Below the pieces are notes generated by a model that saw only the letters and a program-made list of their open reading frames with translations, was not told where the DNA came from and did no database searches. The translations under genes and the position numbers were made by a program. Shown here piece by piece: positions 17,645 to 25,677 of a stretch of 64,000 nt of DNA. Numbering within the stretch: position 1 is the stretch's first letter; each line of letters opens with the position of its first letter. Source of the DNA: Gammaproteobacteria bacterium (GTDB lineage: Bacteria; Pseudomonadota; Gammaproteobacteria; Pseudomonadales; JAUIET01); contig JAUIHW010000010.1 in the NCBI GenBank assembly GCA_030431775.1, forward strand, positions 47,923-111,922, in the 5' to 3' direction.

Positions 17645-18556
17645 TCATCCGTGGGGGCTCGGCGAACTCGCTACGGTGAAGTCCGTTTCTTCGAGTACGA
17701 TTGAGGGGCAACACATCTCTACCCATCCGCAATAGGGAGGCGAGACCTGGTAGCCCAATAGTTCCTGCACTTGTCTTGGGTATTTTCGTACCGTTTCCTT
17801 CGGCACCACCAAGTATTGATTTTCTTCCTGCCGTCGATGTCCCTGGGTAAGGGAAATCGCAATGGCAAGGCGCCGCTCATCTTCGGTCATGTTGGCGCCA
17901 CCTCCGTGATAGAGCGAACCGAAGTACAGTAAGCCTGAGCCCCGTCGCATTTCAGCGCAGACCGCCTCTTGAGGTGTTGGTATTCTATCCATATCCCATT
18001 TGTGACTGCCAGGAATTGCCATCGTTGCGCCATTCTTTGCAGTGAAATCTGTTCCGGCAAACAAGGTCTGTAATAGTGTTTGAGGACCTGGATGATAGGC
18101 ATGATACATGCCGTCGTCGCGATGCAAATCCTGGGCGGGCTGGCCAGGCCAGATTTCAATCGCCTGGGTTACTGAGATTTGGATGGAAGGCTTCACCATC
18201 TGTCGTTTCTCGCCTGCAGCCATAGGAAACTCTGGCCGGAGGAAGGCATCGGCTGCACCAAGAAAAATCGGGTTCTGTACGAATTCTGCGGTTGCCAGTG
18301 ATTTGGCAAATAACGCTGAGCAGCGCCGAGTTCTATCACCGGAAAACCCTTGCTCGCCAAACGGCGTGCGCTCCAGCCAGGGAGCCAAATCTGCAATAAA
18401 TCGGTCCATCACATCGGCCGAAATCATGTCTTCGATGATTATACAGCCGTCACGGTCAAGAACCTCGCATACATCATCAATCAACGAATCGTTAGTAAAG
18501 CGTGTTATTGCCAACTTCAATACCCCAGGTGCTCGCGATTTCTGTGAGGGACGCAT
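17645..18556 (-). CDS. PhyH-family Fe(II)/2-oxoglutarate-type dioxygenase (1)
   Basis: A 303-aa phytanoyl-CoA dioxygenase family protein. The metal facial triad is visible as LHRDDG (H-x-D) and the distal His in GSLYHGGGANMT, followed by the 2-oxoglutarate-binding Arg in ERRLAIAISL. These enzymes hydroxylate unactivated carbons or cause oxidative dealkylation. Convergent with the TMADH-like gene (90 bp apart) and carrying a degenerate family A palindrome at its own start codon, it is probably part of the pyridine regulon. N- or O-dealkylation of the substrate is possible but not shown. Unrelated in close sequence to the second PhyH gene at 29894-30715. Confidence 0.85.
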   Translation of the reverse strand: MRPSQKSRAPGVLKLAITRFTNDSLIDDVCEVLDRDGCIIIEDMISADVMDRFIADLAPWLERTPFGEQGFSGDRTRRCSALFAKSLATAEFVQNPIFLGAADAFLRPEFPMAAGEKRQMVKPSIQISVTQAIEIWPGQPAQDLHRDDGMYHAYHPGPQTLLQTLFAGTDFTAKNGATMAIPGSHKWDMDRIPTPQEAVCAEMRRGSGLLYFGSLYHGGGANMTEDERRLAIAISLTQGHRRQEENQYLVVPKETVRKYPRQVQELLGYQVSPPYCGWVEMCCPSIVLEETDFTVASSPSPHG

Positions 18557-18579
18557 TTATTGCTCGTTTGAACAATATT
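18556..18579. promoter_or_regulatory. Degenerate family A half-palindrome at the PhyH start
   Basis: One good half-site (TGAACAAT) with a poor partner (TTTATTGCTCG) at the right 2-bp spacing, overlapping the PhyH start codon. It is reported because the half-site matches the three stronger family A palindromes; alone it would not be significant. Confidence 0.3.
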
Positions 18580-18965
18580 TAAGTTGAGTCTACACTCGCC
18601 ACTCTGGCTGTCAAGCCGGGAAATAAAGCGAACCTCTCTCTTGGTGTGTTAGTGGCGCCACAAAGGCGTCACAGCATTGGTTGCTCATGACTCCGGGAAG
18701 AGAACGGCGGCAAGTACGATTGGTGGGCATTGCTATGTTTCCGAGTATATAAGATATGGACCCCCATGACCCCATATCAGCCGGTAGTCAACAGGCGATG
18801 AACCGCCTGATAACCGATTGATGGCCTAGAATTCCTCCGCCAGCCCTTAAAAATCAACAGTTTTTTCTCCACATACCGCCCCATCCTAACCATCAGGCTT
18901 GCCGGACTCCTGCCGCGCCGCCAGGGTTGCAGCAACTTGAATAGCATCGTTGTTTTTTTCGAGCG
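18580..18965. other. Non-coding stretch, possible IS91-type terminal remnant
   Basis: No convincing gene. The part at about 18720-18790 lies just downstream of the transposase tail described next and may be the residual end of the same element. That is a guess from position; I see no clear terminal repeat. Confidence 0.25.
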
Positions 18966-19151
18966 TTATTTGAACAGGCCCGCTTGCATGCAGGCAGCGG
19001 ATGACGCACGACTTTCAAGCAACAGATTGGAATCCTGTGTGGCGGCTTTGCCCTCCAAGTGGCTTTGTATCTTCTCAATGACCACCGGGTCTTTAATGCA
19101 GGCGATCACTTTGACAGCGCCACCGCATTCAACGCATGTTTTGATAGCAGA
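18966..19151 (-). pseudogene. C-terminal remnant of an IS91-like transposase
   Basis: The minus strand reads a 61-codon fragment ending in a TAA: TCVECGGAVKVIACIKDPVV, then IEKIQSHLEGK and a final ESRAS...GLFK. The C-x2-C element with KVIA-x-I-x-DP-x-VI is the familiar tail of IS91/Y2-type transposases. An in-frame stop lies directly upstream, and no catalytic part is present, so only the tail survives. It marks a past mobile-element event at the edge of the catabolic cluster, between PhyH and TonB receptor 2. Confidence 0.65.
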
Positions 19152-19157
19152 TTAAGC

Positions 19158-19286
19158 CTATCGGCGTTTACCGGCCATAAGACGGGTTAGGTTGTTTCGT
19201 AGAGCTTGGTTAAAACCCCGCCAGTAGCCGATATACAAAAATACAGTATCTGCAATTCGGTACCATTCGCCTAAAGTGCTTGACAT
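19158..19286 (-). CDS. Small ORF, 42 aa, unrecognised
   Basis: Too short for the track. An ATG at 19286 opens MSSTLGEWYRIADTVF and ends ...NLTRLMAGKRR, with one aromatic-rich hydrophobic stretch (VFLYIGYWRGF) and a basic tail. There is no strong ribosome binding site. The family A palindrome lies 31 bp upstream. It could be a small membrane-associated protein, or the C-terminus of a gene cut by the IS91-type element whose remnant begins 7 bp beyond its stop. I do not recognise it. Confidence 0.3.
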   Translation of the reverse strand: MSSTLGEWYRIADTVFLYIGYWRGFNQALRNNLTRLMAGKRR

Positions 19287-19316
19287 TGTGCCATATCGTT
19301 CGCTATCTTCCATTTA

Positions 19317-19340
19317 TTAATTGTTCACATGAATAATTAA
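19317..19340. promoter_or_regulatory. Operator-like palindrome, family A, upstream of TonB receptor 2
   Basis: TTAATTGTTCA and TGAATAATTAA around CA: 10 of 11 positions of the two arms match. It is the most symmetric family A site. It lies about 120 bp upstream of the receptor start and suggests co-regulation of uptake with the nic operon. Confidence 0.65.
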
Positions 19341-19462
19341 TATGAGTAATTTGACGCAGCGGTCGCCGTTGTTGATACCAATGTCAATTTTGTTGCCTCA
19401 GATTCTTGCCAATAAATGAGCGGCAAACGACAAGCCGATTACCGTAATAAGAGGGAATGTCA

Positions 19463-21709
19463 ATGAATTCACACCAAGGGCCATCAAATTCGAAGGGTTG
19501 TATTCGCAAATCCATATGGTTGGGCCTAGGGGTAGTCTCCGCCGCCTGGATTCCTGCCCCTGCGATCGCTGAGCTAGAAGAGGTGGTAGTAACCGCCACA
19601 AGACGTGCTCAATCTCTTCAGGAAATTCCATCAGCTGTTTCATCCTTTAGCGGTGATATGCTGGACAAAATGAAGATTGATGATGTCGGAGATCTGGCTG
19701 GCCAGCTGCCCAACTTGAGTTCGATACAGCCCTACGGAGAAGGCGGCTCACCTTTTTTCGTATTAAGAGGCGTTACAACCAGCGATTATACTTACACACA
19801 GAGCTCCCCTATCGCGATGTATGTCGATGACGCGGTTCGTGCTCTGCCAACACTTGAAATTGGTCATATGTACGACATTGAGCGGATTGAAGTACTGAGA
19901 GGCCCGCAAGGATCTTTGTATGGTAAAAACGCAACGGGTGGCGCAGTCAATGTAATCACCCGAAAACCCGACTTCGATCGCGAGGGGTACATCACGCTTG
20001 GTTACGGAAATTACGACCGCATAGAAGCAAGGGCTGCCTTTCAATCTGCACTAGTTGACGATGTGCTTGCAATGCGAATCGCGCTAAACTACGTTCAAGA
20101 CGACGGTACGATAGAAAACCAGCTTCCTGGACTGGCCGATGACCTGGGTATTGATTTGCTCAGCGGCCGGCTGTCTTTGCTCTTTAAGCCGAGCGATAAC
20201 TTTGATGCTCTGTTGAGAGTGTATACCCACGACAATGATACAACCCCTTACAGCGCTTTCTCTGAGGTAACTATTCCGGGGCTAACCGGTGGAACGACGC
20301 GTGCTGGTCTAGGCTTCCACGAAAGTCGATCGCAGTCCACCTCGAAATTCTGGAAACATGAAAACACTGGTTTCAACCTGACGCTTAACTGGCAGATCAA
20401 CGATGACTATACACTGGTATCTGTGACCAGTTATGACGATGCCGAACTGGAATACGCGGCCGACGATGATGGTCTGGAGCTGGCGCTGGACGAATCAGAG
20501 TTGTTTGCCAAAAATATTAAGCAAACTGTACAAGAGCTTCGCCTGGTTTCCGAATTGGAAGGCCCATTGAACTGGATTGCTGGCTTCCAATATATATCGG
20601 ATGAGCTCGATAACAGCACAATTATATGGACTCTGGATGATGAAGCGCTCGGCTTTGTTGATACGTTGAGCGCTGTGTTGGGTACTCCCCCTACCGGTGG
20701 CCGAGGTTTCCATTTTGGCAATTTCCTCCATCAAGAGAGAGACAGTTGGGCTGCATACGTGCGTGCGGAGTACTCGATTACACCCAACGTAACGCTCCGA
20801 GGTGGTTATCGCTACAGTGATGACGAGGTCGAAGTGAGCGATTACGATGCGTTTTTTGGAGAAACCACGGCTGGCGGTGAGCGCGTTCTGAGCTTTCCAG
20901 TGTTCTTGGATGCCAGTCAGTCAGAGAGTTACACAAATTCCTCGATAGAGTTGGGCGTAGACTGGCAAGTGAGTGAAGACGTTCTTGCCTATTTTTCTTT
21001 CAGCCAGGGCTATCGATCTGGAGCAATAAACGGTCAGGCATTCAGTGATGCGGCAGCTGAAATCACCGCCGCCGCGCCCGAAGAAGTCGATTCCTATGAA
21101 ATGGGCATTAAATCTCAATTGCTTGAAGGAAGCCTGACTTTAAATGCAGCGGCCTTCCATTATATCTACGAGAATCAGCAGTTTTTGATCGCAGAGGACG
21201 GTGGCTTTCTTTTTCCACTGCGAAATGCGCCTGAATCCACGATCACTGGTTTTGAAGCCGAGGCGCAATTACAGGCCTCGGACACTGTATACCTGACTGC
21301 GGGTATAGGACTGCTAAAACCGGAGTACGAGGAACTTGAAATACTAGGCGCGTCGGCTGCTGGAAATCAATTGATTGGCGCACCCGAGGCTACGGCAAAT
21401 CTCGGTTTGGATTGGCAGTTTCTCAAAGCGGACTTTGGTGAACTTAGCCTAAATCTGAATAGCTCCTATCAATCGAAAGTATACTTTGAACCTTTTGAAG
21501 ACGATGCGCTCTCACAGGATTCTTATTGGGTGGTGAATGCGAGATTGTCGCTTGAAGCTGATAATTACAGCGCCGGAATCTGGTCGAAGAACTTACTTGA
21601 TGAAGAGTACTTCGTTTATGGACTTGATTTGAGCTCCACTTATGGAGCACTTTACTTCCAGCGGGGAGCGCCTCAGACTTTCGGTGTGGATTTCACCTAT
21701 CGGTTTTAG
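19463..21709 (+). CDS. TonB-dependent outer-membrane receptor (cluster receptor 2)
   Basis: The second ATG, at 19463 (MNSHQGPS), is preferred over 19457 because AGAGGGA is then 8 bp away; this gives 748 aa. A signal peptide runs to about AIAE, followed by LEEVVVTATRRAQS, the plug motif IEVLRGPQGSLYGKNATGG and a barrel ending GVDFTYRF. It is clearly homologous to receptor 1 (5937-8183) throughout, including AMYxDxxxR and the LGxGNYxRxEA block. Having two receptors of one subfamily in one cluster may mean different substrates or complexes. It follows a family A palindrome, whereas receptor 1 follows a family B site. Confidence 0.95.
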   Translation: MNSHQGPSNSKGCIRKSIWLGLGVVSAAWIPAPAIAELEEVVVTATRRAQSLQEIPSAVSSFSGDMLDKMKIDDVGDLAGQLPNLSSIQPYGEGGSPFFVLRGVTTSDYTYTQSSPIAMYVDDAVRALPTLEIGHMYDIERIEVLRGPQGSLYGKNATGGAVNVITRKPDFDREGYITLGYGNYDRIEARAAFQSALVDDVLAMRIALNYVQDDGTIENQLPGLADDLGIDLLSGRLSLLFKPSDNFDALLRVYTHDNDTTPYSAFSEVTIPGLTGGTTRAGLGFHESRSQSTSKFWKHENTGFNLTLNWQINDDYTLVSVTSYDDAELEYAADDDGLELALDESELFAKNIKQTVQELRLVSELEGPLNWIAGFQYISDELDNSTIIWTLDDEALGFVDTLSAVLGTPPTGGRGFHFGNFLHQERDSWAAYVRAEYSITPNVTLRGGYRYSDDEVEVSDYDAFFGETTAGGERVLSFPVFLDASQSESYTNSSIELGVDWQVSEDVLAYFSFSQGYRSGAINGQAFSDAAAEITAAAPEEVDSYEMGIKSQLLEGSLTLNAAAFHYIYENQQFLIAEDGGFLFPLRNAPESTITGFEAEAQLQASDTVYLTAGIGLLKPEYEELEILGASAAGNQLIGAPEATANLGLDWQFLKADFGELSLNLNSSYQSKVYFEPFEDDALSQDSYWVVNARLSLEADNYSAGIWSKNLLDEEYFVYGLDLSSTYGALYFQRGAPQTFGVDFTYRF

Positions 21710-22237
21710 GTAGCGTATTTTGTATTATTACCATTTACGGGACGTCGGTGTTTAATTAACTAAGCAAGCAGTTCTTCAGTTTAGTAGAGACCGCCGACGC
21801 CACATGATGATCAATATACAGGTATTGTTGTTGGTATTGTGAAATAGCCCGGTGAGTTAGACTATTGAATTGCACTTAAAACTGCCCCCGGATTGGATTA
21901 TGATGGGCTATAGAGTTCAATGATTTCTGAATTGATTAGGGCCTGTAGCTGTCCCATATATGCCAAATTTGACATTCAAATAATCAGAAGCACAACCTAA
22001 CGAAAAAGAAATAGGGTGCTGACAATTGCTGCAACAGGCTGCGCAAAATAGTTGCCACTACCAATTCTGCTTATGGCTTCGATGGAAGGTGGCGGGAATG
22101 CACGACCAACGGAACCATCGTTAGGATGAATATGCTATCTCTAAAGGCCTTTGATGGTCTGAGTCTGGAGGCGGTAGCGATTGTTTATGCCTGCAGCCTG
22201 GTGGAACTTACCTAGCCGGCTGCCTGACGTCAGCAGC
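21710..22237. other. Intergenic stretch without recognisable features
   Basis: About 530 bp between TonB receptor 2 and the convergent AraC gene. I find no ORF of interest, RNA gene or clear terminator hairpin with a T-run. It is the boundary between the pyridine cluster and the next accessory block. A short match to the ssrA 3' end is discussed under rejected items. Confidence 0.5.
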
Positions 22238-23239
22238 TTACCAGCGCTGTTGCTGTTTCCAGCGGCGTGGGGAAACCCCGAAACGCTGACGGAAGGCATT
22301 GGAGAAGGCGCTCAGGTCCGCGTAGCAGAGCATGTCCGCCAGAGTGGTCAGGGAGCCGTTGGATTCGAGCAGGTATTTCCTCGCGGCGTTGAAACGCACT
22401 TCGTCTAACAACTCCTTGAAACTTGTGTGCTCGGCTTTGAGGCGACGCTGCAAGGTGCGCTTGTTGATCGCCAGGGTTGCAGCAACGCGTTCGATAGAGC
22501 AGTCTCCGGTGTACATGGCCTGCTGGATCAGGTAACGGATCTTGGCGGGAAAGTCGTCCGGGTGGGCAAACTGCAATACATCGATGTAAGTCTCAAGTAA
22601 GCGGTGCAGTTGCGGGTTGGCCTGCACGATCGGCCTGTCCAGAATTGTCGCGTCGAATGTCATGCTTGTCACGTCCCAGTTGAATTGAACCGGGCAACGA
22701 AAACGCTTCCGGTAGGGGCCGAGATCGTCCGTCTCGCCATGGGCCAGGTAGACTGTCGTCGGGGCCCAGTCATTGCGCCACAGCAAGCGCATCATATCTA
22801 CACCGATACCGGCCACAAGGTCTTCCTGCTGCCGGATGGGCAGTTTGCCCTCCAGTTTGCAGGTAAACTGCAGAGATGCCACGCTCCCATTTACATGCAG
22901 CGCGATGTCGGCACCCTGGTTGTGAAAGGAGAAGCGGGTGATTAACTCGCGCAAGGCCGTGCGCAGGTCCGGGGCCTGCTGGATGACGAAGCCCAGGGCG
23001 CCGAGAATGCTGACGTCCTGGTGCTCGGAGAGGCGGAGGCCGAAGTGCGGGCAGCCAGTTTCCATACTGGCCTGTTCCAGCAGCAGCAGTAAACTGGTGT
23101 AGGAGATCCAGGATTCCGGATCCGCTTCAATGCCGTACAGGCCGAGACGTTGCAACAGCTGATCTGCGTCGCCTCCGAGTTCCTCGATAGTGGCGCGAAC
23201 ACCTGTTAGTGCGGAAGCTCGCACCAGGAAGTCTGACAT
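22238..23239 (-). CDS. AraC-family transcriptional regulator (OruR-like)
   Basis: A 333-aa regulator with an N-terminal arabinose-binding-like domain of the type found in OruR/ArgR-like regulators (FGLRLSEHQDVSILGALGF, about 74-92) and two C-terminal helix-turn-helix motifs: SIERVAATLAINKRTLQRRL and the ADLSAFSNAFRQRFGVSP block that ends AraC domains. It is divergent from the DUF3604-TonB-sulfatase row across 397 bp, so it probably controls that row. No ligand can be deduced. Start ATG at 23239; length normal. Confidence 0.93.
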   Translation of the reverse strand: MSDFLVRASALTGVRATIEELGGDADQLLQRLGLYGIEADPESWISYTSLLLLLEQASMETGCPHFGLRLSEHQDVSILGALGFVIQQAPDLRTALRELITRFSFHNQGADIALHVNGSVASLQFTCKLEGKLPIRQQEDLVAGIGVDMMRLLWRNDWAPTTVYLAHGETDDLGPYRKRFRCPVQFNWDVTSMTFDATILDRPIVQANPQLHRLLETYIDVLQFAHPDDFPAKIRYLIQQAMYTGDCSIERVAATLAINKRTLQRRLKAEHTSFKELLDEVRFNAARKYLLESNGSLTTLADMLCYADLSAFSNAFRQRFGVSPRRWKQQQRW

Positions 23240-23636
23240 CAGTTGTTATCTCTTTATTCGCTTGCCTGTCGTCGAATATCAAGTAATGTAACTGGAGTGT
23301 CAAGCAGGAGACTAGCCCGGGCTAGATTGCCCCGGGGCGTCATTGGCACCTATTCGCAATTTCCTGTCGCTGATAAAAGACTATTTGGCGCAATTGTAGA
23401 GTAGATTCCCACCATTGATAAGCGGGTAACAGGCGGACATGGGCGATCGGCAGCAAGAGGTGTTCATCAGTGGCGTGGTGGCTCCTCATCATATTCGGGC
23501 GAGCCTTGCGCAAGCTTAGAGCAGATCTTGAGGGCTGATGGACGCCGACTGGGGCTGCTCTCTGAAATAAGCCACTTGAGGCAGAACAAAACAATGCCAA
23601 CCAGATTTTCCACAAGCCGTTCAAGGAGTACATAAA
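23240..23636. other. Divergent promoter region of araC and the DUF3604 gene
   Basis: 397 bp without a gene. The only clear element is the ribosome binding site AAGGAG about 9 bp before the DUF3604 start. The long antisense ORF that covers part of it (23340-24560) is a shadow. AraC-binding repeats could lie here but I cannot identify them by eye. Confidence 0.5.
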
Positions 23637-25559
23637 ATGCAACATCGGACGGTAACATGCACCATTATTGCCGTATCGCTGGTAGGCATCATGAGCATGC
23701 CGGTAATATCGGCGGATACGGCGAATACAAGCTATTCGCCCTACGCTGATCGGGAATATCCCACGCAGGTGTTGTTCGGTGATGTGCACGTTCACTCCGG
23801 GTTGTCTGCAGACGCGGGGGGCGGCGGTACGCGCCTGATGCCGGAGGATGCCTACCGCTTTGCCCGCGGTGATGAGGTGACATCCAACACCGGGCTGCCA
23901 TTGAAAATCTCGCGACCATACGACTTCCTGGCAGTGACAGACCACAGCGATGGTATGGGTGTCATAACGGATATATTGAAAGGAGCGCCCAACATTATGG
24001 CCGACCCCTACGGCCGTGAACTCAACGCCGCTTTCAACAAGGGTGGCATGACCGCCAAGAAAGCTATGGTGGGTATGATAGCGCGGTTCGCTCAGGGCGA
24101 TGTGCCGGTGGCACTTAATTACCAGCCGGGCAACCCAGCCTACCGCTCTGCCTGGGAAGATATTGTCTCGGCGGGACAGGAGTTTAACGAACCCGGGCGA
24201 TTCACCACGCTGTTCGGCTTCGAATGGACGTCCCTGGTCAATGGCAACAACCTGCACCGCGTGGTGTTGATGCGCGATGACGCCAACGTGGCAAAACAGC
24301 TTGAACCCTATACCACCACCCCACCGGTGGGCAGCCCGAACCCGCGCGACCTGTGGAACTGGATGCAGGATTGGGAATCCACCACGGGTGGCCGGATGCT
24401 GGCTATCCCACACAATGGCAACTTGTCTAATGGCTGGATGTTCCCGCTGGTGGACGATTTCCAGGATGGCAGGCCCCTGGATGCCGAGTATGCCCAGACT
24501 CGGCAGCGGTGGGAGCCACTGGTGGAAATGTCGCAGCACAAGGGCGATGGTGAGGCACATCCGATATTGTCCACGAATGACGAGTTTGCGGATTTCGAGA
24601 CCTGGGACATCGGCAATCTCGATGTCAGCGAAGCCAAGACGCCGGACATGCTGCCGGGCGAGTACGCGCGCTCCGGGCTAAAGCGGGGCTTGGAACTGGG
24701 CAAAGCGCTGGGCGTCAATCCGTACAAGTTCGGCATGATCGGCTCCACTGATACCCACCTCGCTGCATCCACTGCCCGCGAGGAGAACTTTTTCGGCAAG
24801 AGCACCCCGGAAGAGCCGCGGCCGGAGCGGGCCATGGTGATTGGCAAGCAAAACATGGTTCTGGGCCTGACCCGCTACGGTTGGGAAACGTCCGCTGGCA
24901 GCCTGGTGGCAGTCTGGGCCAAGGAGAACACGCGCGGGGAGGTTTTCGATGCGATGCAGCGTCGAGAGGCATACGCTACCACCGGCACGCGTATCCGTGT
25001 GCGTTTCTTTGGAGGCTATGGCTTTGATGATGCGGACGCATTGCGACGCGATATCGCGCGGGTGGGCTACGCCAAAGGCGTGCCCATGGGGAGCGATCTG
25101 CCGGCGGTCAGCAATAACACCACGCCCAGTTTCCTGGTGGCGGCCATGCGCGACCCGGATGGCGCGAACCTCGATCGGGTACAGGTGATCAAAGGCTGGC
25201 TGGACGACGCGGGAAAGGCACAGGAGAAAGTCTACGATGTTGTGTGGTCAGGGGGTCGGACGCCCGGCGCCAATGGCAAGCTGCCTCCCGTTGGCAGTAC
25301 GGTTGACCTGTCCGTTCCGAGCTGGAGCAATTCCATTGGCGCTGCTGAATTGACTGGGGTGTGGACGGACCCGGATTTCAAGCCGGCCCAGGACGCGTTT
25401 TACTACGCTCGCGTACTGGAGATACCCACCCCCCGATGGACGGCCTATGACAAGACTCGTTTTGGAATCGAATTGCCGGATGACGTGCCCCTGACCCTGC
25501 AGGAGAGGGCCTATACGTCTCCCATCTGGTACAGTCCGCGATCCGGCAGAGGCGATTGA
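23637..25559 (+). CDS. DUF3604 protein, exported PHP-like metallohydrolase
   Basis: A 640-aa protein with a signal peptide (about 1-26, ending ISADT) and the DUF3604 pattern: LFGDVHVHSGLSADA (about 44-58) and LAVTDHSDGMG (about 101-111) supply metal-binding His/Asp residues as in PHP phosphoesterases, and GSTDTHLAA near residue 370 continues the site. Family members are often found beside TonB receptors and sulfatases in marine bacteria; the reaction is not established. A strong ribosome binding site (AAGGAG) precedes the ATG. The TonB receptor starts 118 bp downstream on the same strand and the sulfatase follows, suggesting one uptake and processing unit. Confidence 0.88.
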   Translation: MQHRTVTCTIIAVSLVGIMSMPVISADTANTSYSPYADREYPTQVLFGDVHVHSGLSADAGGGGTRLMPEDAYRFARGDEVTSNTGLPLKISRPYDFLAVTDHSDGMGVITDILKGAPNIMADPYGRELNAAFNKGGMTAKKAMVGMIARFAQGDVPVALNYQPGNPAYRSAWEDIVSAGQEFNEPGRFTTLFGFEWTSLVNGNNLHRVVLMRDDANVAKQLEPYTTTPPVGSPNPRDLWNWMQDWESTTGGRMLAIPHNGNLSNGWMFPLVDDFQDGRPLDAEYAQTRQRWEPLVEMSQHKGDGEAHPILSTNDEFADFETWDIGNLDVSEAKTPDMLPGEYARSGLKRGLELGKALGVNPYKFGMIGSTDTHLAASTAREENFFGKSTPEEPRPERAMVIGKQNMVLGLTRYGWETSAGSLVAVWAKENTRGEVFDAMQRREAYATTGTRIRVRFFGGYGFDDADALRRDIARVGYAKGVPMGSDLPAVSNNTTPSFLVAAMRDPDGANLDRVQVIKGWLDDAGKAQEKVYDVVWSGGRTPGANGKLPPVGSTVDLSVPSWSNSIGAAELTGVWTDPDFKPAQDAFYYARVLEIPTPRWTAYDKTRFGIELPDDVPLTLQERAYTSPIWYSPRSGRGD

Positions 25560-25677
25560 GGTCACCCATCGGTCTGATGAGTTATCACACTGTCGCTTGA
25601 TCACAACAATCTGTCGCCAATTATAAAGTTTTCGTGACTTTGGCACGGTAAGTTGCCGATACAGGCCAATAATCACA

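Noticed and set aside
18919-18936. 18-bp string CGCCAGGGTTGCAGCAAC shared with the AraC gene (near 22482)
   Set aside because: Similarity stops at once on both sides; one copy is ordinary coding sequence of the AraC helix-turn-helix. Probably chance or a tiny relic.
18937-19155. 72-aa plus-strand ORF from the track
   Set aside because: It is the antisense frame of the IS91-type transposase tail, which gives a meaningful sequence on the minus strand.
22086-22096. AGGTGGCGGGA, also present in the ssrA 3' end, as a possible attachment site
   Set aside because: Only 11 exact bases within a partly similar context; too short to claim an att repeat, and no integrase is near.
23340-24560. 406-aa ORF on the minus strand across the DUF3604 gene start
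   Set aside because: His/Arg/Cys-rich, no recognisable domain, antisense to a clear signal-peptide-bearing DUF3604 gene with strong RBS; typical shadow of a GC-rich gene.
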